From Crambe crambe (Eukaryota > Porifera > Demospongiae > Poecilosclerida > Crambeidae): 64,000 nt of DNA. The stretch is from positions 6,673,338 to 6,737,337 of the forward strand of contig OZ004581.1 in NCBI GenBank assembly GCA_963924555.1. Reading direction: 5' to 3'. The first letter of the stretch is position 1, and every line of letters starts with the position of its first letter. Positions 11,399 through 22,001 of this stretch are shown here, in pieces. The notes beneath the pieces are model-generated. The model worked only from the letters and a program-made list of their open reading frames with translations. It was not told the origin of the DNA and searched no databases. The position numbers and the translations under genes were made by a program.

Positions 11399-12523
11399 AT
11401 GGCTGCTGCCACTTCTGCTGGAGTTTCTGTGCCTGTCGGAGATTCCCAGAGCGATATAGTGGTTGGGGCAATACGACAACTCATCACAGAGAGGCGACGT
11501 AGCCATGAGTCAGCTGTGTCAGTTATGGAAACACTATTGGAGAGGCCAGATATCAGCAGCTTTGCCCAGAAACTATTGGAAGCAATTGAGGCAAGTTTAC
11601 TCCTGTTACCTCTTATTACCCCTTGATAAGAATTTCTTTCTTAGGCATGTATTGTTGTGACCAAGAAGTCACATCATTTGGCAAAAGAAAGGTCGTTTAG
11701 CAAGTTTCAGAAAAATCGATTGGGCTTCCCCTCAATATGGAAGGAATATGTCCCTAATGTCCCCAATCTTCTCTCACAATCTGTGAACAGATGCATTTTT
11801 GAGAAATTGCTGACCAGCCGCTTTTCTGCAACTCCTAAGGTGAACCCAGTCACACAGTCAGGCTTGTATGCAGAAGAAGAAAACGTAATAAGATGTGTTA
11901 GTGGGTTTATAGCCCATAAACTGTTGCAAGTATACAAGAAAGACCACAGTCCTCGGGCTGCATTGTATGTTGAATGCCTGACATCAATGGCAGTAAGTGG
12001 ACCAGAATCTAACTTCTATGACTACACTAAAATGTGGATACATCTGGTCGACCGGGGTGGTTTATTTGCTGTCAATGACAACAGCTACCTTTTTTTTCGT
12101 GCTTTGGAGCTGAAAACAAGAAGTGTTCTACCCCAGCATCTAAGAAATCCATCTAAAACTAAAGAGCTGCTAATTCAAGACCTGTTAGATGACGATGATA
12201 TTCAATTTTTTTGGTCGATGCTATCAATTGATATTACGGACTACGATGATGCCCTTCATCTACTTACAAAAATTGTTGAGTTGTGGATTACTGTTCGGGG
12301 ATTTTCTACTGCTGGAAACTGGATGGACCAGTACAAGAAACAGACCAAAAAAACAGTCACAAGGAAGAAGTCACTCCGTAAAGATATCAAAGCCAAGGGG
12401 AAGAAAGGCGCTAAAACTACTGCCACAGTACAGGGAGAAGACAGTATTGCAGTTGAGGAGGAAGACAACGGAAGCATCAGCACTGACACCGAACAGGATG
12501 GTGGTAGTAGTGTTGGAGAATAA
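11399..12523 (+). CDS. Unknown second gene of the P-like transposon
   Basis: I do not recognise the family. Two exons (11399-11590 and 11645-12523) give about 356 residues with no stop. The intron would use a GC donor (GAG then GCAAGT) and a TTCTTAG acceptor, phase 0. The start is the ATG at 11399; open frame extends further upstream into the inverted repeat without an ATG. The middle of the protein is a predicted folded region (GLYAEEENVIRCVSGFIAHK and ELWITVRGFSTAGNWMDQYK); the tail is very Lys-rich and then acidic and Ser-rich (ends SSVGE), as in a nuclear DNA- or chromatin-binding protein (inference). Position inside the TIRs shows that it belongs to the element. It may be an accessory factor or a captured host gene. 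Confidence 0.7.
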
Positions 12524-12655
12524 GATGGGAGTGCCAGTGAAGCTGACTCATAAAAAGAACCCCACTCTGTGGAAGACAAACCCAAACAAACCCTTACCAC
12601 GTAAACAGAACAAAAAAACAACAAAAAACAACAAATGTCTCATAAACAGTTCTGT

Positions 12656-15600
12656 TTATTTTTTTTTGCTTGACCTCGCTCTTTTCCTCAGTGGGGTATC
12701 ATCAATAACTTCTTTTCCAGAGAAGAGACGACGTTTCCTGCTGCAGTTTCCTCTCACAGGTTGGAGTGCTGCGGAACCTTGTACTCGGATACTCTGTGCT
12801 GCTGTAAGACAAGCACTAGCAGTAGGGTTGTCGCAACGAGATCCTTGGGCTCTTTGGTGGCTAAAATAGTTCTCAAGGGGGTCTTGGGTAAACCTTTCAC
12901 TCAGCAGGTACTGTCCACTGATCCCTGGAAGTCTAAGGAGTAGTCTGGTCACTTCCACAAATGATTTCACTACACAAAAACAAGAGAAGAAATATTCGCA
13001 AAACTACCTAGAGTACTCTGAACACAAGAGCCCTCTGATGCATCCTGATAATCTGTATTAACCAGCAACACCTTAAAACAGCAGGTCCCAACATGTCCTT
13101 TGTTCATAAGTTCCACTTAGTAAAAGTATTCTATTTAGCGCACCCCATTATGTACCACCATGTGTATTGTGGCCACATTTGAAAATTCTTTATGGTGCAC
13201 ACCTGTCATTCTGAGACCTTCTCGGGTTTCTCTGCTAAGAAGCATCATAGCCTTTTCTCCTGGTGTAAAACCCTCTCGAGCCCACACAGACTCTTCCCAG
13301 TGATCCAAGTAGCCAAGGAAGTCTCTCTCCAACCACTGCATTAAAAATTAAGTGCTAATCACCACTTGCAATTCTCACTAATGTGGTGCCTGCTACAAAA
13401 CATTTTTATATTCAGATCACAGCAAAAGATATGGGCTTGTTCTCTTTGAGATCTCAGATCAATGACCAGACAAAGCATGCATATCCTGATTAGGGAACTA
13501 TTGTACCTTCAGCCTGGCATCGTCAGGACTCTTGAACACTTCCTGATTAGGTTTCCTCTTGGTTGCTGCTTCCTTGATAGAACGGACATTGACACAGTCA
13601 AAAAACTTGTCAAAAATTCTTATAAATTTCTCAGTTTCCTTGGTTCCTGACCATCCATAGCTAATAGTTCAGTCCATTGGCCACTGATTCACTCAAGGCC
13701 TGTGTTGCACATTGAACAACAGTAACCAATTTCAACAAACAATGAAGAAGTAGTACCTGAGCGGCAAGATCCACCCTCATCCGAGAAAAAGACGTTAGCT
13801 CAATATGGTCACGAGATAGTTTCGTAAGCAGCTTCAATCCACTTGAACTAGAAGCCATTCCAACTTGAGCATCATAGAGCTCAGTGAGGTGTAACCAAGA
13901 TATCTCTTCGCCATCAATCTACATAACAAACCATAGCTTAGTCTATGCACACTTGGACACAACCTATAATCTGGACACCTCCTTTGTACATATTGAGGCC
14001 ACTTCAAAAGTCCTTTATTTACCCCTGAAAAGAATTGGCCACCCCTCTATAACCATGGCAATTGATAAATCCGAGATTAGGGGATCAGAAACACAAGGCC
14101 CACCAAACTTGTGTGAAGTGGAAATCTCCTAAGGTGTGGTTGGTACTCCGCTTTTTCTAACCAATGGGTTAGTCTGCTACATTGACCTTACCCACAGATG
14201 CCTTGTCTTTCCGTGTGCCCCACTGTGAGACCAACAATTTCTTGCCGTTTTGAGGAGGTGAGGCGGGTCAGACATAAAATATATATATCGATCTTCACTG
14301 TAAGGATTTTTAGTCTTGTAAGAGCCATGTAGACTAAAAAATTTCCTGTTGGGAGAGGCACCATCTGCGGTAATGACTATCACCTTAAACCCCAAGAACT
14401 CCAAACGTTCCACAGCTTCCCACATAATAGGAAACAATGTAGCTCCAGACAGTTTGTGAGTCGGAAAATGGGCGTATGGATACTCAAATTTCATGAAGAT
14501 TCCACGTACCATCAGGACCAGCATGTGCGAGGCAATTGGGGGTGTATTGCATGATTCCTCAAATTGAACCAGCTGATTGTTGAATGACCCCAGGTCCACA
14601 AATCCAATAACTTTCGTGCCTATTTTGTCATACACCAAAGATTCTTTGATTTTCATTTCATCTATTAACAAAACGATATACTTCTTATACTCAGGCAGTT
14701 CTTTAATGTTAGCCTCTTTAGCAAGGTCATCATCGATGTCATCCTGGAATCCCGAGCGTGACTTGACGTAGTGCGTATAATCGCGTAACGTATGCTCTGA
14801 CGGTAACTTAACAAATCCTGACGTCCTGAGAGCATGGTAGCATGATGTCGAAAGAAGCTTCAAATTGAGGCACCAGCGCACCATCATCGGATGCCACTTC
14901 ATGTTCTTAGCACAAGATACACGTGATGCTTTAAATTGTTGCTCCCAGAAGAGACGCTGGAAACTCCCTTCCGGAAATTTTGCTAGAACAGATGAGGAAC
15001 TATCCTTCATGATGGAACTTAAATCATTGTGGAGATCAGAATCAACTGTTATGCCCTTAGCTTCTGTAGAATTTTTGATTTTCTCATTCAACAACTGGAG
15101 TTCCCTTTCAGCAGACAGTGCCCGAGCTTGCAGACGAGCCAACTTTTTAGCCTTTTGTGGTGTGGTTAAGTAGCGATTATTACTGAACTTCTTCGGAGAC
15201 TGAGACTTTTTCTGCCACCTGCTATACATGGATCTCAATGATGATCGAAATTTTTTACATGAAAGGCATGGCCCACTTGAAACCAAAATACTGCAGCCTG
15301 TTGTTCGTATTGTACGATCATACTCCACACCATCATACTTAATCTTGCAGTTTGCATCTTCATATGCTGTAATTTTTTTGTCAACCGAGAAAAACTTCCC
15401 CTTCCTCACATCACACAAAGAAAGGAACTGTTTATCAGGATTTCCTGGGCAAAGACGACAGGAGTCAAATGTCTCAAGGAGTCGCTGAAGAGACACATGA
15501 TCAATAATATTAGGGAAAGAGTTGAAAGGAGGAAGAGATTTAACTTCATGACCGTAGAAAAAGCAGGTCCACGTTAAGTCGTGATCAATTATTAAAGAAT

Positions 15601-15847
15601 GTGTAACTGAAGTACAAGGATCATCGGAAAGTTTACACAATCGTATTTTCTCCAGTTTTGTTTGATCAACCCATCCATTGTTAAATTCATGCATAGACAT
15701 GAACAAATGAAGGTCCTGTAGTGTTATGGGTACCAATGCAGATGGTACTGGTACAGGTGGGGATAGTACGGACAGAGATGGTACAGATTCGGATGTGGAG
15801 GATGCGGAGGATGCTGAACCAGAGGCTGGCGGGTCAGGAGACGCAAC
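12656..15847 (-). pseudogene. P-element / THAP9-like transposase, frameshifted
   Basis: RNase-H-fold transposase of the P superfamily. Minus-strand exons: 15847-14192, 13918-13757, 13699-13507, 13335-13203, 12969-12656. Family marks are IVLLIDEMKIKESLVYD (first catalytic Asp), ITADGASPNRKFF, YFMSDPPHLLKTARNCW and the C-terminal LSERFTQDPLENYFSHQRAQ. The first exon opens with a Ser/Pro-rich stretch, followed by Cys-rich and coiled-coil segments. Upstream exons, and any THAP zinc finger, are not resolved between 15850 and 16750. In the third exon the frame breaks between GLNY and GWSGTKETEKF at about 13656-13668, where a TAG is also met; one base is gained or lost. Without that lesion the transposase would look complete from its catalytic core onward. 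Confidence 0.85.
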
Positions 15848-16758
15848 CTATTAATAAATAGAGCACTTACATGTGATGTTATGTAGGTGTGGTAAAACAA
15901 ATTTTGGCGCACAACTTTATCAGCATGAAGATGCAGGACTAGTTACCATACGAAGGTGCTCACAGAAGCAGAGCGAGCTCTTAAGGGCACTTGAGAAGGA
16001 TCTGAAACTAAAATGCAGATTGGAATGGCCTAAGTTAACTTGGTTGTGCACCAGTGTGAGGGAAATAATACTCAAGTATATATAACAATGAAAAACCACA
16101 GCCACTGCGCTCACTCCAAGTATGTGCTCACTCTAAGTACAGCTGACCCAATAAAATAGTTAGCAAACCTTTTTCAACTCATTTTTTTTCCTCTCAAGAT
16201 TCTTAGGCTGCGTAAGCCTAAACTTCCGCCCCATTACATAACAGGCTCACACACCCTATAAAAAAATACAAGAAAAATGAACTAAAAACTCCCCAAATAG
16301 AATTCATTGTACTAATGTGTACCTGGAGCATCCCTAGCATTAAAATGACACCAAACATAAGAAAAATGAACCAGCAACAGGTACACAACAACAAACCAAT
16401 ACAACCAAACACTACACTTAATTACACCCCAGTCTAGGCTAAATTAACGCATCCTTAAGCTTTCTCTATCCATCCTTAACACATACCTGGAGCTGATCAA
16501 GCAGGAAGGGCTGCTGTAGAACTACTACTGGTCCAAAATGTGCTAAACAGAGCCTCAGCTAGCAATTGAAGTCCTACTCTTACCCGAAAACAACCCCAAA
16601 CAGCCACGTGGTGACCTTAAGGTGACCTTGCATCCCCCCAAGCCCCAAATTTAGACCACTGGCTTGAGGGGGGTGCACAATCTCAACTTTCACTCTTTCC
16701 CACCAAATTCCCGCGCGAAACGCGCCACTTTGTACAACGCAATGGCGCACGTGAGCCC

Positions 16759-16796
16759 GTTGCCAATCCCTTCTCTCCTCTATCTATGGTTTTCAC
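16759..16796 (-). repeat. Right TIR and target duplication of the P-like element
   Basis: TIR at 16759-16788 ends CCTCTATCTATG; the duplicate GTTTTCAC follows at 16789-16796. Confidence 0.9.
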
Positions 16797-17718
16797 CTTT
16801 ACTAATCAAACGCTAGGTAAAATATAGCCTGTTCTATTGAAGAGACTCTATCGACCACCTCAATTTCTCACAAGTAGGAGCCAAGGGTCGTTGCACGAAG
16901 AAACTGGCTCCACAGGCTAATTGGAGGCCTGACCTAAGTCTAAATGACCTTTTTCAACCAGTAGACCATTACCCGATGAAAATATAGACATGAGAAAACC
17001 AATGAAACATTAGGTGAACTTTGGTCAAGTTGCGTGGGTGTTGGGCAATATTTTGGCGACCGCAAACATGAATAATGGTTTGATTGCAATGACCTAATCA
17101 AGTGGGATGATACCACAGAACTTCAGGAGCAGGATGATTCAGAATATGAAGATAGCTGGAACCCTCAGAGGCTTCAGACATCTCTGCTGTACTTTGGCTT
17201 GTTCGCATAATTATGTGATACAATAATCTAACGTGTGAATTATTAGTAATGATATTCATGCTTGTTGATTGCTGTTAATAGTACATTCCACAATCACTAC
17301 AATACCGTGGTCTTAGTGTAGACTGCACATATTAATTGAAAAAAAAAACAAAAAAAAAACAAAAAAAAAAACACCAATAGCTAATTAGCTAAGTGTCCAG
17401 CCATTCATTTCTTCCAGGTTCTTCACTACTGCACCTTCTCGTTCTGAAACCTCCTCATCAGTCAATCATCCCTGAGGAATATAACATTCAAAATTAATCA
17501 TTCAGCTTTTCTTAGCAAGGGAATGCATATAATTAGCTATTTGCAAACCATAGGTGCAGGGTATGAAGGAATAACTACTTCTTATGAATATGAATAATGC
17601 ACAAATATTGTTAATAATCTTCCATATCCAGTGCTATGTACTTCAAATTAAGAACATTTCAGAAAATATATTTATATTATCAATTTATAATAGCTAATTA
17701 CAAAGAAAAAGAATGGAA
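16797..17718. other. Non-coding flank, one small open segment
   Basis: No gene supported. A plus-strand segment at 17098-17209 reads as an acidic peptide with DDSEYEDSWNPQRLQ and ends in TAA. It might be the last exon of a gene otherwise lost, but nothing nearby supports it. An A-rich run with regular C interruptions sits at 17340-17372. Confidence 0.3.
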
Positions 17719-18102
17719 ACAAGTAAGTGCAAAAAATTTCTTCTAAATAAAAAGTGAAGTAGGGATAGCCATAAAATTTAGCTGCATTCCTATCACTCCT
17801 ACCCCTCCTAATTTCAATATCCATGCCCATATATATACCCAACTTACGTAAATCCCTCCCTAGTAGTTTTGTAATAATATGATTGCTGTGATTCTTGAGT
17901 TTGGTGATGGGTATGGGTAAGGGATTACTTGACTCACTTATTGCTGAAGGGGGAGTGAAGAGTAGGGATTTACGTAAGTTGGGTATATATATGGGCATGG
18001 ATATTGAAATTAGGAGGGGTAGGAGTGATAGGAATGCAGCTAAATTTTATGGCTATCCCTACTTCACTTTTTATTTAGAAGAAATTTTTTGCACTTACTT
18101 GT
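17719..18102. mobile_element. Hairpin MITE, 139-bp arms
   Basis: Arms 17719-17857 and 17964-18102 are inverted copies, with a 106-bp loop. The ends read ACAAGTAAGTGCAAAAAATT and each arm contains GAAGTAGGGAT. The same end motif (ACAAGTRARYGCAAAAAATT) recurs at about 18640, 19150, 19660, 20170, 21726 and 21986. Partial body copies occur at 47200-47510 and 59000-59210. No coding capacity. Confidence 0.85.
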
Positions 18103-18125
18103 AAGGATAATAATAATAATCAGAT

Positions 18126-20701
18126 CGACGTACCGACTTACTGGCTATAGTCATCAAAATTCTGCTTTGGCCATCTGTTAGAGCGGCACCTAGAGGCTGA
18201 TCTTTTGCTATTAGTTTTGACTAAGGCTCTACTTCACTATTCGATAGCACTCGGAACACTGCTAATCTTTCTACGCCATTTTGAAGGGGGCGGGGCTTAT
18301 GGGCGGAGCCACGTAAGCTTAAGTTTAGCTATAGCCAAGGTCTTCATTTATTATCTGATGATGTTCCAGTCACTCCTTGCTGAATTACAGTACAGATGCT
18401 CATCCTATAGTAGCATTATAGCCAGTACTTTGCTGTAGTGTAGTCAGCTCACTTCACCATGCCGTGTACATGTCATTTACATTGCTGTTGCTGTAAAGTT
18501 TTATATCAACAAAACTTAAATAGCTAAACAAATTCTTCAACCAGAGACACTGTATGTACCTACAAAAGAGGTTTATGTGTATAGTACTGTACTGTAGCCT
18601 CCCTCATTCAACTTCAAGCACTAAGAAAAAGGATAGAAACAAGTGAGCGTAAAAAATTTCTTCAAATAAAAGGTTAAGTAGGGATAGCCTAAAATCTAGC
18701 TGGGCTATCTATAATGTGCTGCAGCCTCGTATGAAAAAAATCTTCGCGATATTACCTCATAAAAGGGGTGGGGCAATTAATAGCAGTTCTCCTCATATAA
18801 CACCTGCACAGGATGTGGCCATTTGATGGCATCCACTATTATGATCACTACACCAAATGCATAAACTCCCCATACTCCTCCCTCAAGCAAGACATACGTA
18901 CCATCTCAATAATTATTTCAGTGATCACATATGTAACAATTAGCTAATGCTGTTCACTTTTTAAAATGTTCACTCCTTTCAGTACTCCATTACACTGCAG
19001 ATGATCATCCTTCAAACTCTCCTCCCTGAACAGAATGAAATACTATAAAATTTGATCATTAAATAAATTTAGTTCAATCAAGGAAGCATTAGCTACGTAT
19101 ACCTTTAGTGTCTATCAATTTTCATAATCACAAAGAAAAAGAATGCAAACAAGTGAATGCAAAAAATTTCTTCGAAATAAAAATGTGAAGTAGGGATGAC
19201 CACAAATTTAGCACATAATAATTATTATAGCTATTATAACTGCAGCTTCATTATGAAAACCAAGTACTGCAGCATCGAAGCAGTATGGCCCAAAAATCTA
19301 CCTGGAATATGTATTATAACTGCATGCAAGAGAGTGAACTTAGTGAAGTGACCCTTACCCATCATCAAGTACAAGATACTATTCCTACTTCACTCCCATG
19401 ATCAAGGGCCAAGGGAGTGAAGTAGGAATAGTATCTTGTACTTGATGATGGGTAAGGGTCACTTCACTAAGTTCACTCTCTTGCATGCAGTTATAATACA
19501 TATTCCAGGTAGATTTTTGGGCCATACTGCTTCGATGCTGCAGTACTTGGTTTTCATAATGAAGCTGCAGTTATAATAGCTATAATAATTATTATGTGCT
19601 AAATTTGTGGTCATCCCTACTTCACATTTTTATTTCGAAGAAATTTTTTGCATTCACTTGTTTGCATTCTTTTTCTTTGTGATTATGAAAATTGATAGAC
19701 ACTAAAGGTATACGTAGCTAATGCTTCCTTGATTGAACTAAATTTATTTAATGATCAAATTTTATAGTATTTCATTCTGTTCAGGGAGGAGAGTTTGAAG
19801 GATAATCATCTGCAGTGTAATGGAGTAGCTACTGAAAGGAGTGAACATTTTAAAAAGTGGAACAGCATTAGCTAATTGTTACATATGTGATCACTGAAAT
19901 AATTATTGAGATGGTACGTATGTCTTGCTTGAGGGAGGAGTATGGGGAGTTTATGTATTTGGTGTAGTGATCATAATAGTGGATGCCATCAAATGGCCAC
20001 ATCCTGTGCAGGTATTATATGAGGAGAACTGCTATTAATTGCCCCACCCCTTTTATGAGGTAATATCGCGAAGATTTTTTTCATACGAGGCTGCAGCACA
20101 TTATAGATAGCCCAGCTAGATTTTAGGCTATCCCTACTTAACCTTTTATTTGAAGAAATTTTTTACGCTCACTTGTTTCTATCCTTTTTCTTAGTGCTTG
20201 AAGTTGAATGAGGGAGGCTACAGTACAGTACTATACAAAGCCAGCTCTACATAAACCTCTTTTGTAGGTACATACAGTGTCTCTGGTTGAAGAATTTGTT
20301 TAGCTATTTAAGTTTTGTTGATATAAAACTTTACAGCAACAGCAATGTAAATGACATGTACACGGCATGGTGAAGTGAGCTGACTACACTACAGCAAAGT
20401 ACTGGCTATAATGCTACTATAGGATGAGCATCTGTACTGTAATTCAGCAAGGAGTGACTGGAACATCATCAGATAATAAATGAAGACCTTGGCTATAGCT
20501 AAACTTAAGCTTACGTGGCTCCGCCCATAAGCCCCGCCCCCTTCAAAATGGCGTAGAAAGATTAGCAGTGTTCCGAGTGCTATCGAATAGTGAAGTAGAG
20601 CCTTAGTCAAAACTAATAGCAAAAGATCAGCCTCTAGGTGCCGCTCTAACAGATGGCCAAAGCAGAATTTTGATGACTATAGCCAGTAAGTCGGTACGTC
20701 G
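18126..20701. repeat. Giant palindrome, arms about 1.27 kb, 15-bp loop
   Basis: 18126-19397 and 19413-20701 are inverted copies with only small indels and few substitutions. The outer ends read CGACGTACCGACTTACTGGC and the centre is CACTCCC...GGGAGTG. Nested inside each arm are copies of the ACAAGT/GTAGGGAT MITE ends. The 77-residue open frame found in both arms (18205-18438 and 20389-20622) is a by-product of the repeat. Such a palindrome may be a large foldback element, a rearrangement or an assembly artefact. Confidence 0.85.
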
Positions 20702-20703
20702 AA

Positions 20704-21170
20704 AGAAAAAGAACGAAAGGTCAATTTTAGAACTAGTTTTTTTCTTATGTTAGCGAATGAATTTTTGGCTTTTGAACATTCTCTTCTCTTCTTTGTAGAT
20801 ATAATAATTCACTGTAGCCTTCTGAGAACCTGTAGAGTAAGGGTAGAAGAGAAAGAAGAGTTTTTAGTTTATACTGTCCTATGGACTTTGACCTGCCATC
20901 CCTACTTAGAGAGTGCTACCGCACTCTCTGATTATTATAAAGAAAAAGAACAAAAGTCAATTTTAGACATTGTTTTTTTTCTTATGTTAGCGAATGAATT
21001 TTTGGTTTTGGAATATTCTCCTCTCTTCTTTGTAGATGTAATAATTCACTCTAGACTTCTGAGAACCTGTAGAGTAAGGGTAGAAGAGAAAGAAGAGTTT
21101 TTAGTTTATACTGTCTTATGACCTTTGACCCGCCATCCCTACTTAGAGAGTGCTAACGCACTCTCTGATA
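20704..21170 (+). repeat. Direct tandem duplication, two units of about 235 bp
   Basis: Units at about 20704-20935 and 20939-21167 share AAGAAAAAGAAC at the start, TTATGTTAGCGAATGAATTT, and end with TCCCTACTTAGAGAGTGC followed by the palindromic GCACTCTCTGAT. Sequence matches at about 90 percent by eye. The 124-codon open frame across both units is repeat-derived. Confidence 0.8.
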
Positions 21171-21189
21171 ATAATAATAATAAGGATAA

Positions 21190-21725
21190 TAAGATCGACG
21201 TACCGACTTACTGGCTATAGTCATCAAAATTCTGCTTTGGCCATCTGTTAGAGCGGCACCTAGAGGCTGATCTTTTGCTATTAGTTTTGACTAAGGCTCT
21301 ACTTCACTATTCGAGCACTCGGAACACTAGCTAATCTTTCGACGCCATTTTGAAGCGCACGTCGCTAGGGGGCGGGGCTTATGGGCGGGGCCACGTATAA
21401 GTGCACGTGTGGCTACAGTACAGCCTCGCCTCTAACTAAGCTTAGCTAGGTCTTCATTTAGCTAGCTATTTATTCTTATCATCTGATGATGTTCCTGACA
21501 CTCCTTGCTGCATTGCAGTATAGATGCTCATCCTATAATACTATTATAATTCTTGGCTGTAGTGTAGTCAGCTCACTTCACTATGCCATGTACATGTCAT
21601 TTACATTGCTGTTGTTGTAAAGTTTTATATTAAAATAATAGACAAAACTTAAATAATTAAATAAATTCTTCCAGAGACTGTATGTACCTTACTTTCAACT
21701 TCAAACACAAAGAAAAAGAATAGAA
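21190..21725 (+). repeat. Third, diverged copy of the palindrome arm
   Basis: From GATCGACGTACCGAC the sequence follows 18123-18640 with several indels (for example an added GCGCACGTCGCTAG near 21356), and runs directly into the MITE at 21726. So the arm and MITE form a unit that has been copied in both orientations. Confidence 0.8.
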
Positions 21726-21986
21726 ACAAGTGAGCGCAAAAAATTCCTTCTGAACAAAAAGGTTAAGTAGGGATGGCCTAAAATCTAGTTGGGCTGTATA
21801 ATGTACTGCAGCCTCATATGAAAACAATCCCTACTTTTACAACAGCCCATAGCTAGCTATGGGTAGTGGATGTAAATGTAGGGATTGTTTTCATATGAGG
21901 CTGCAGTACATTATACAGCCCAACTAGATTTTAGGCCATCCCTACTTAACCTTTTTATTCAGAAGGAATTTTTTGCGCTCACTTGT
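21726..21986. mobile_element. Hairpin MITE next to the kinase exon
   Basis: 261-bp hairpin with ends ACAAGTGAGCGCAAAAAATT and its complement, arms of about 110 bp and a short loop around 21845-21870. It shares the family end motif with 17719-18102. Its right end lies only 15 bp from the 5' splice site that closes the kinase exon. Confidence 0.8.
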
Positions 21987-22001
21987 AACTATTAGAATTA
22001 C

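Larger units (their letters stand above)
11259..16788. mobile_element. P-element-like DNA transposon with two convergent genes
   Basis: A 5.53-kb element bounded by GTTTTCAC duplications. Terminal inverted repeats match over 30 bp (11259-11288 and 16759-16788) and begin CATAGATAGAGGAG; the CA start is shared with Drosophila P. A second matching block, AAGTGGCGCGTTTCGC, lies 18-30 bp further in on each side. The minus strand encodes a P/THAP9-like transposase and the plus strand a separate gene of unknown function; their 3' ends face each other 132 bp apart. Known P elements usually carry one gene, so the second is notable. The transposase has a frameshift, so this copy is probably dead or non-autonomous. 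Confidence 0.9.

Noticed and set aside
12189..12869. 226-codon frame overlapping the second gene of the P-like element
   Set aside because: Alternate-frame shadow of the 11645-12523 exon extended into the transposase 3' exon.
18205..20622. 77-residue protein duplicated on both strands
   Set aside because: Identical because of the palindrome; sequence lacks domain features and is not kept open in the third copy at 21270-21500.
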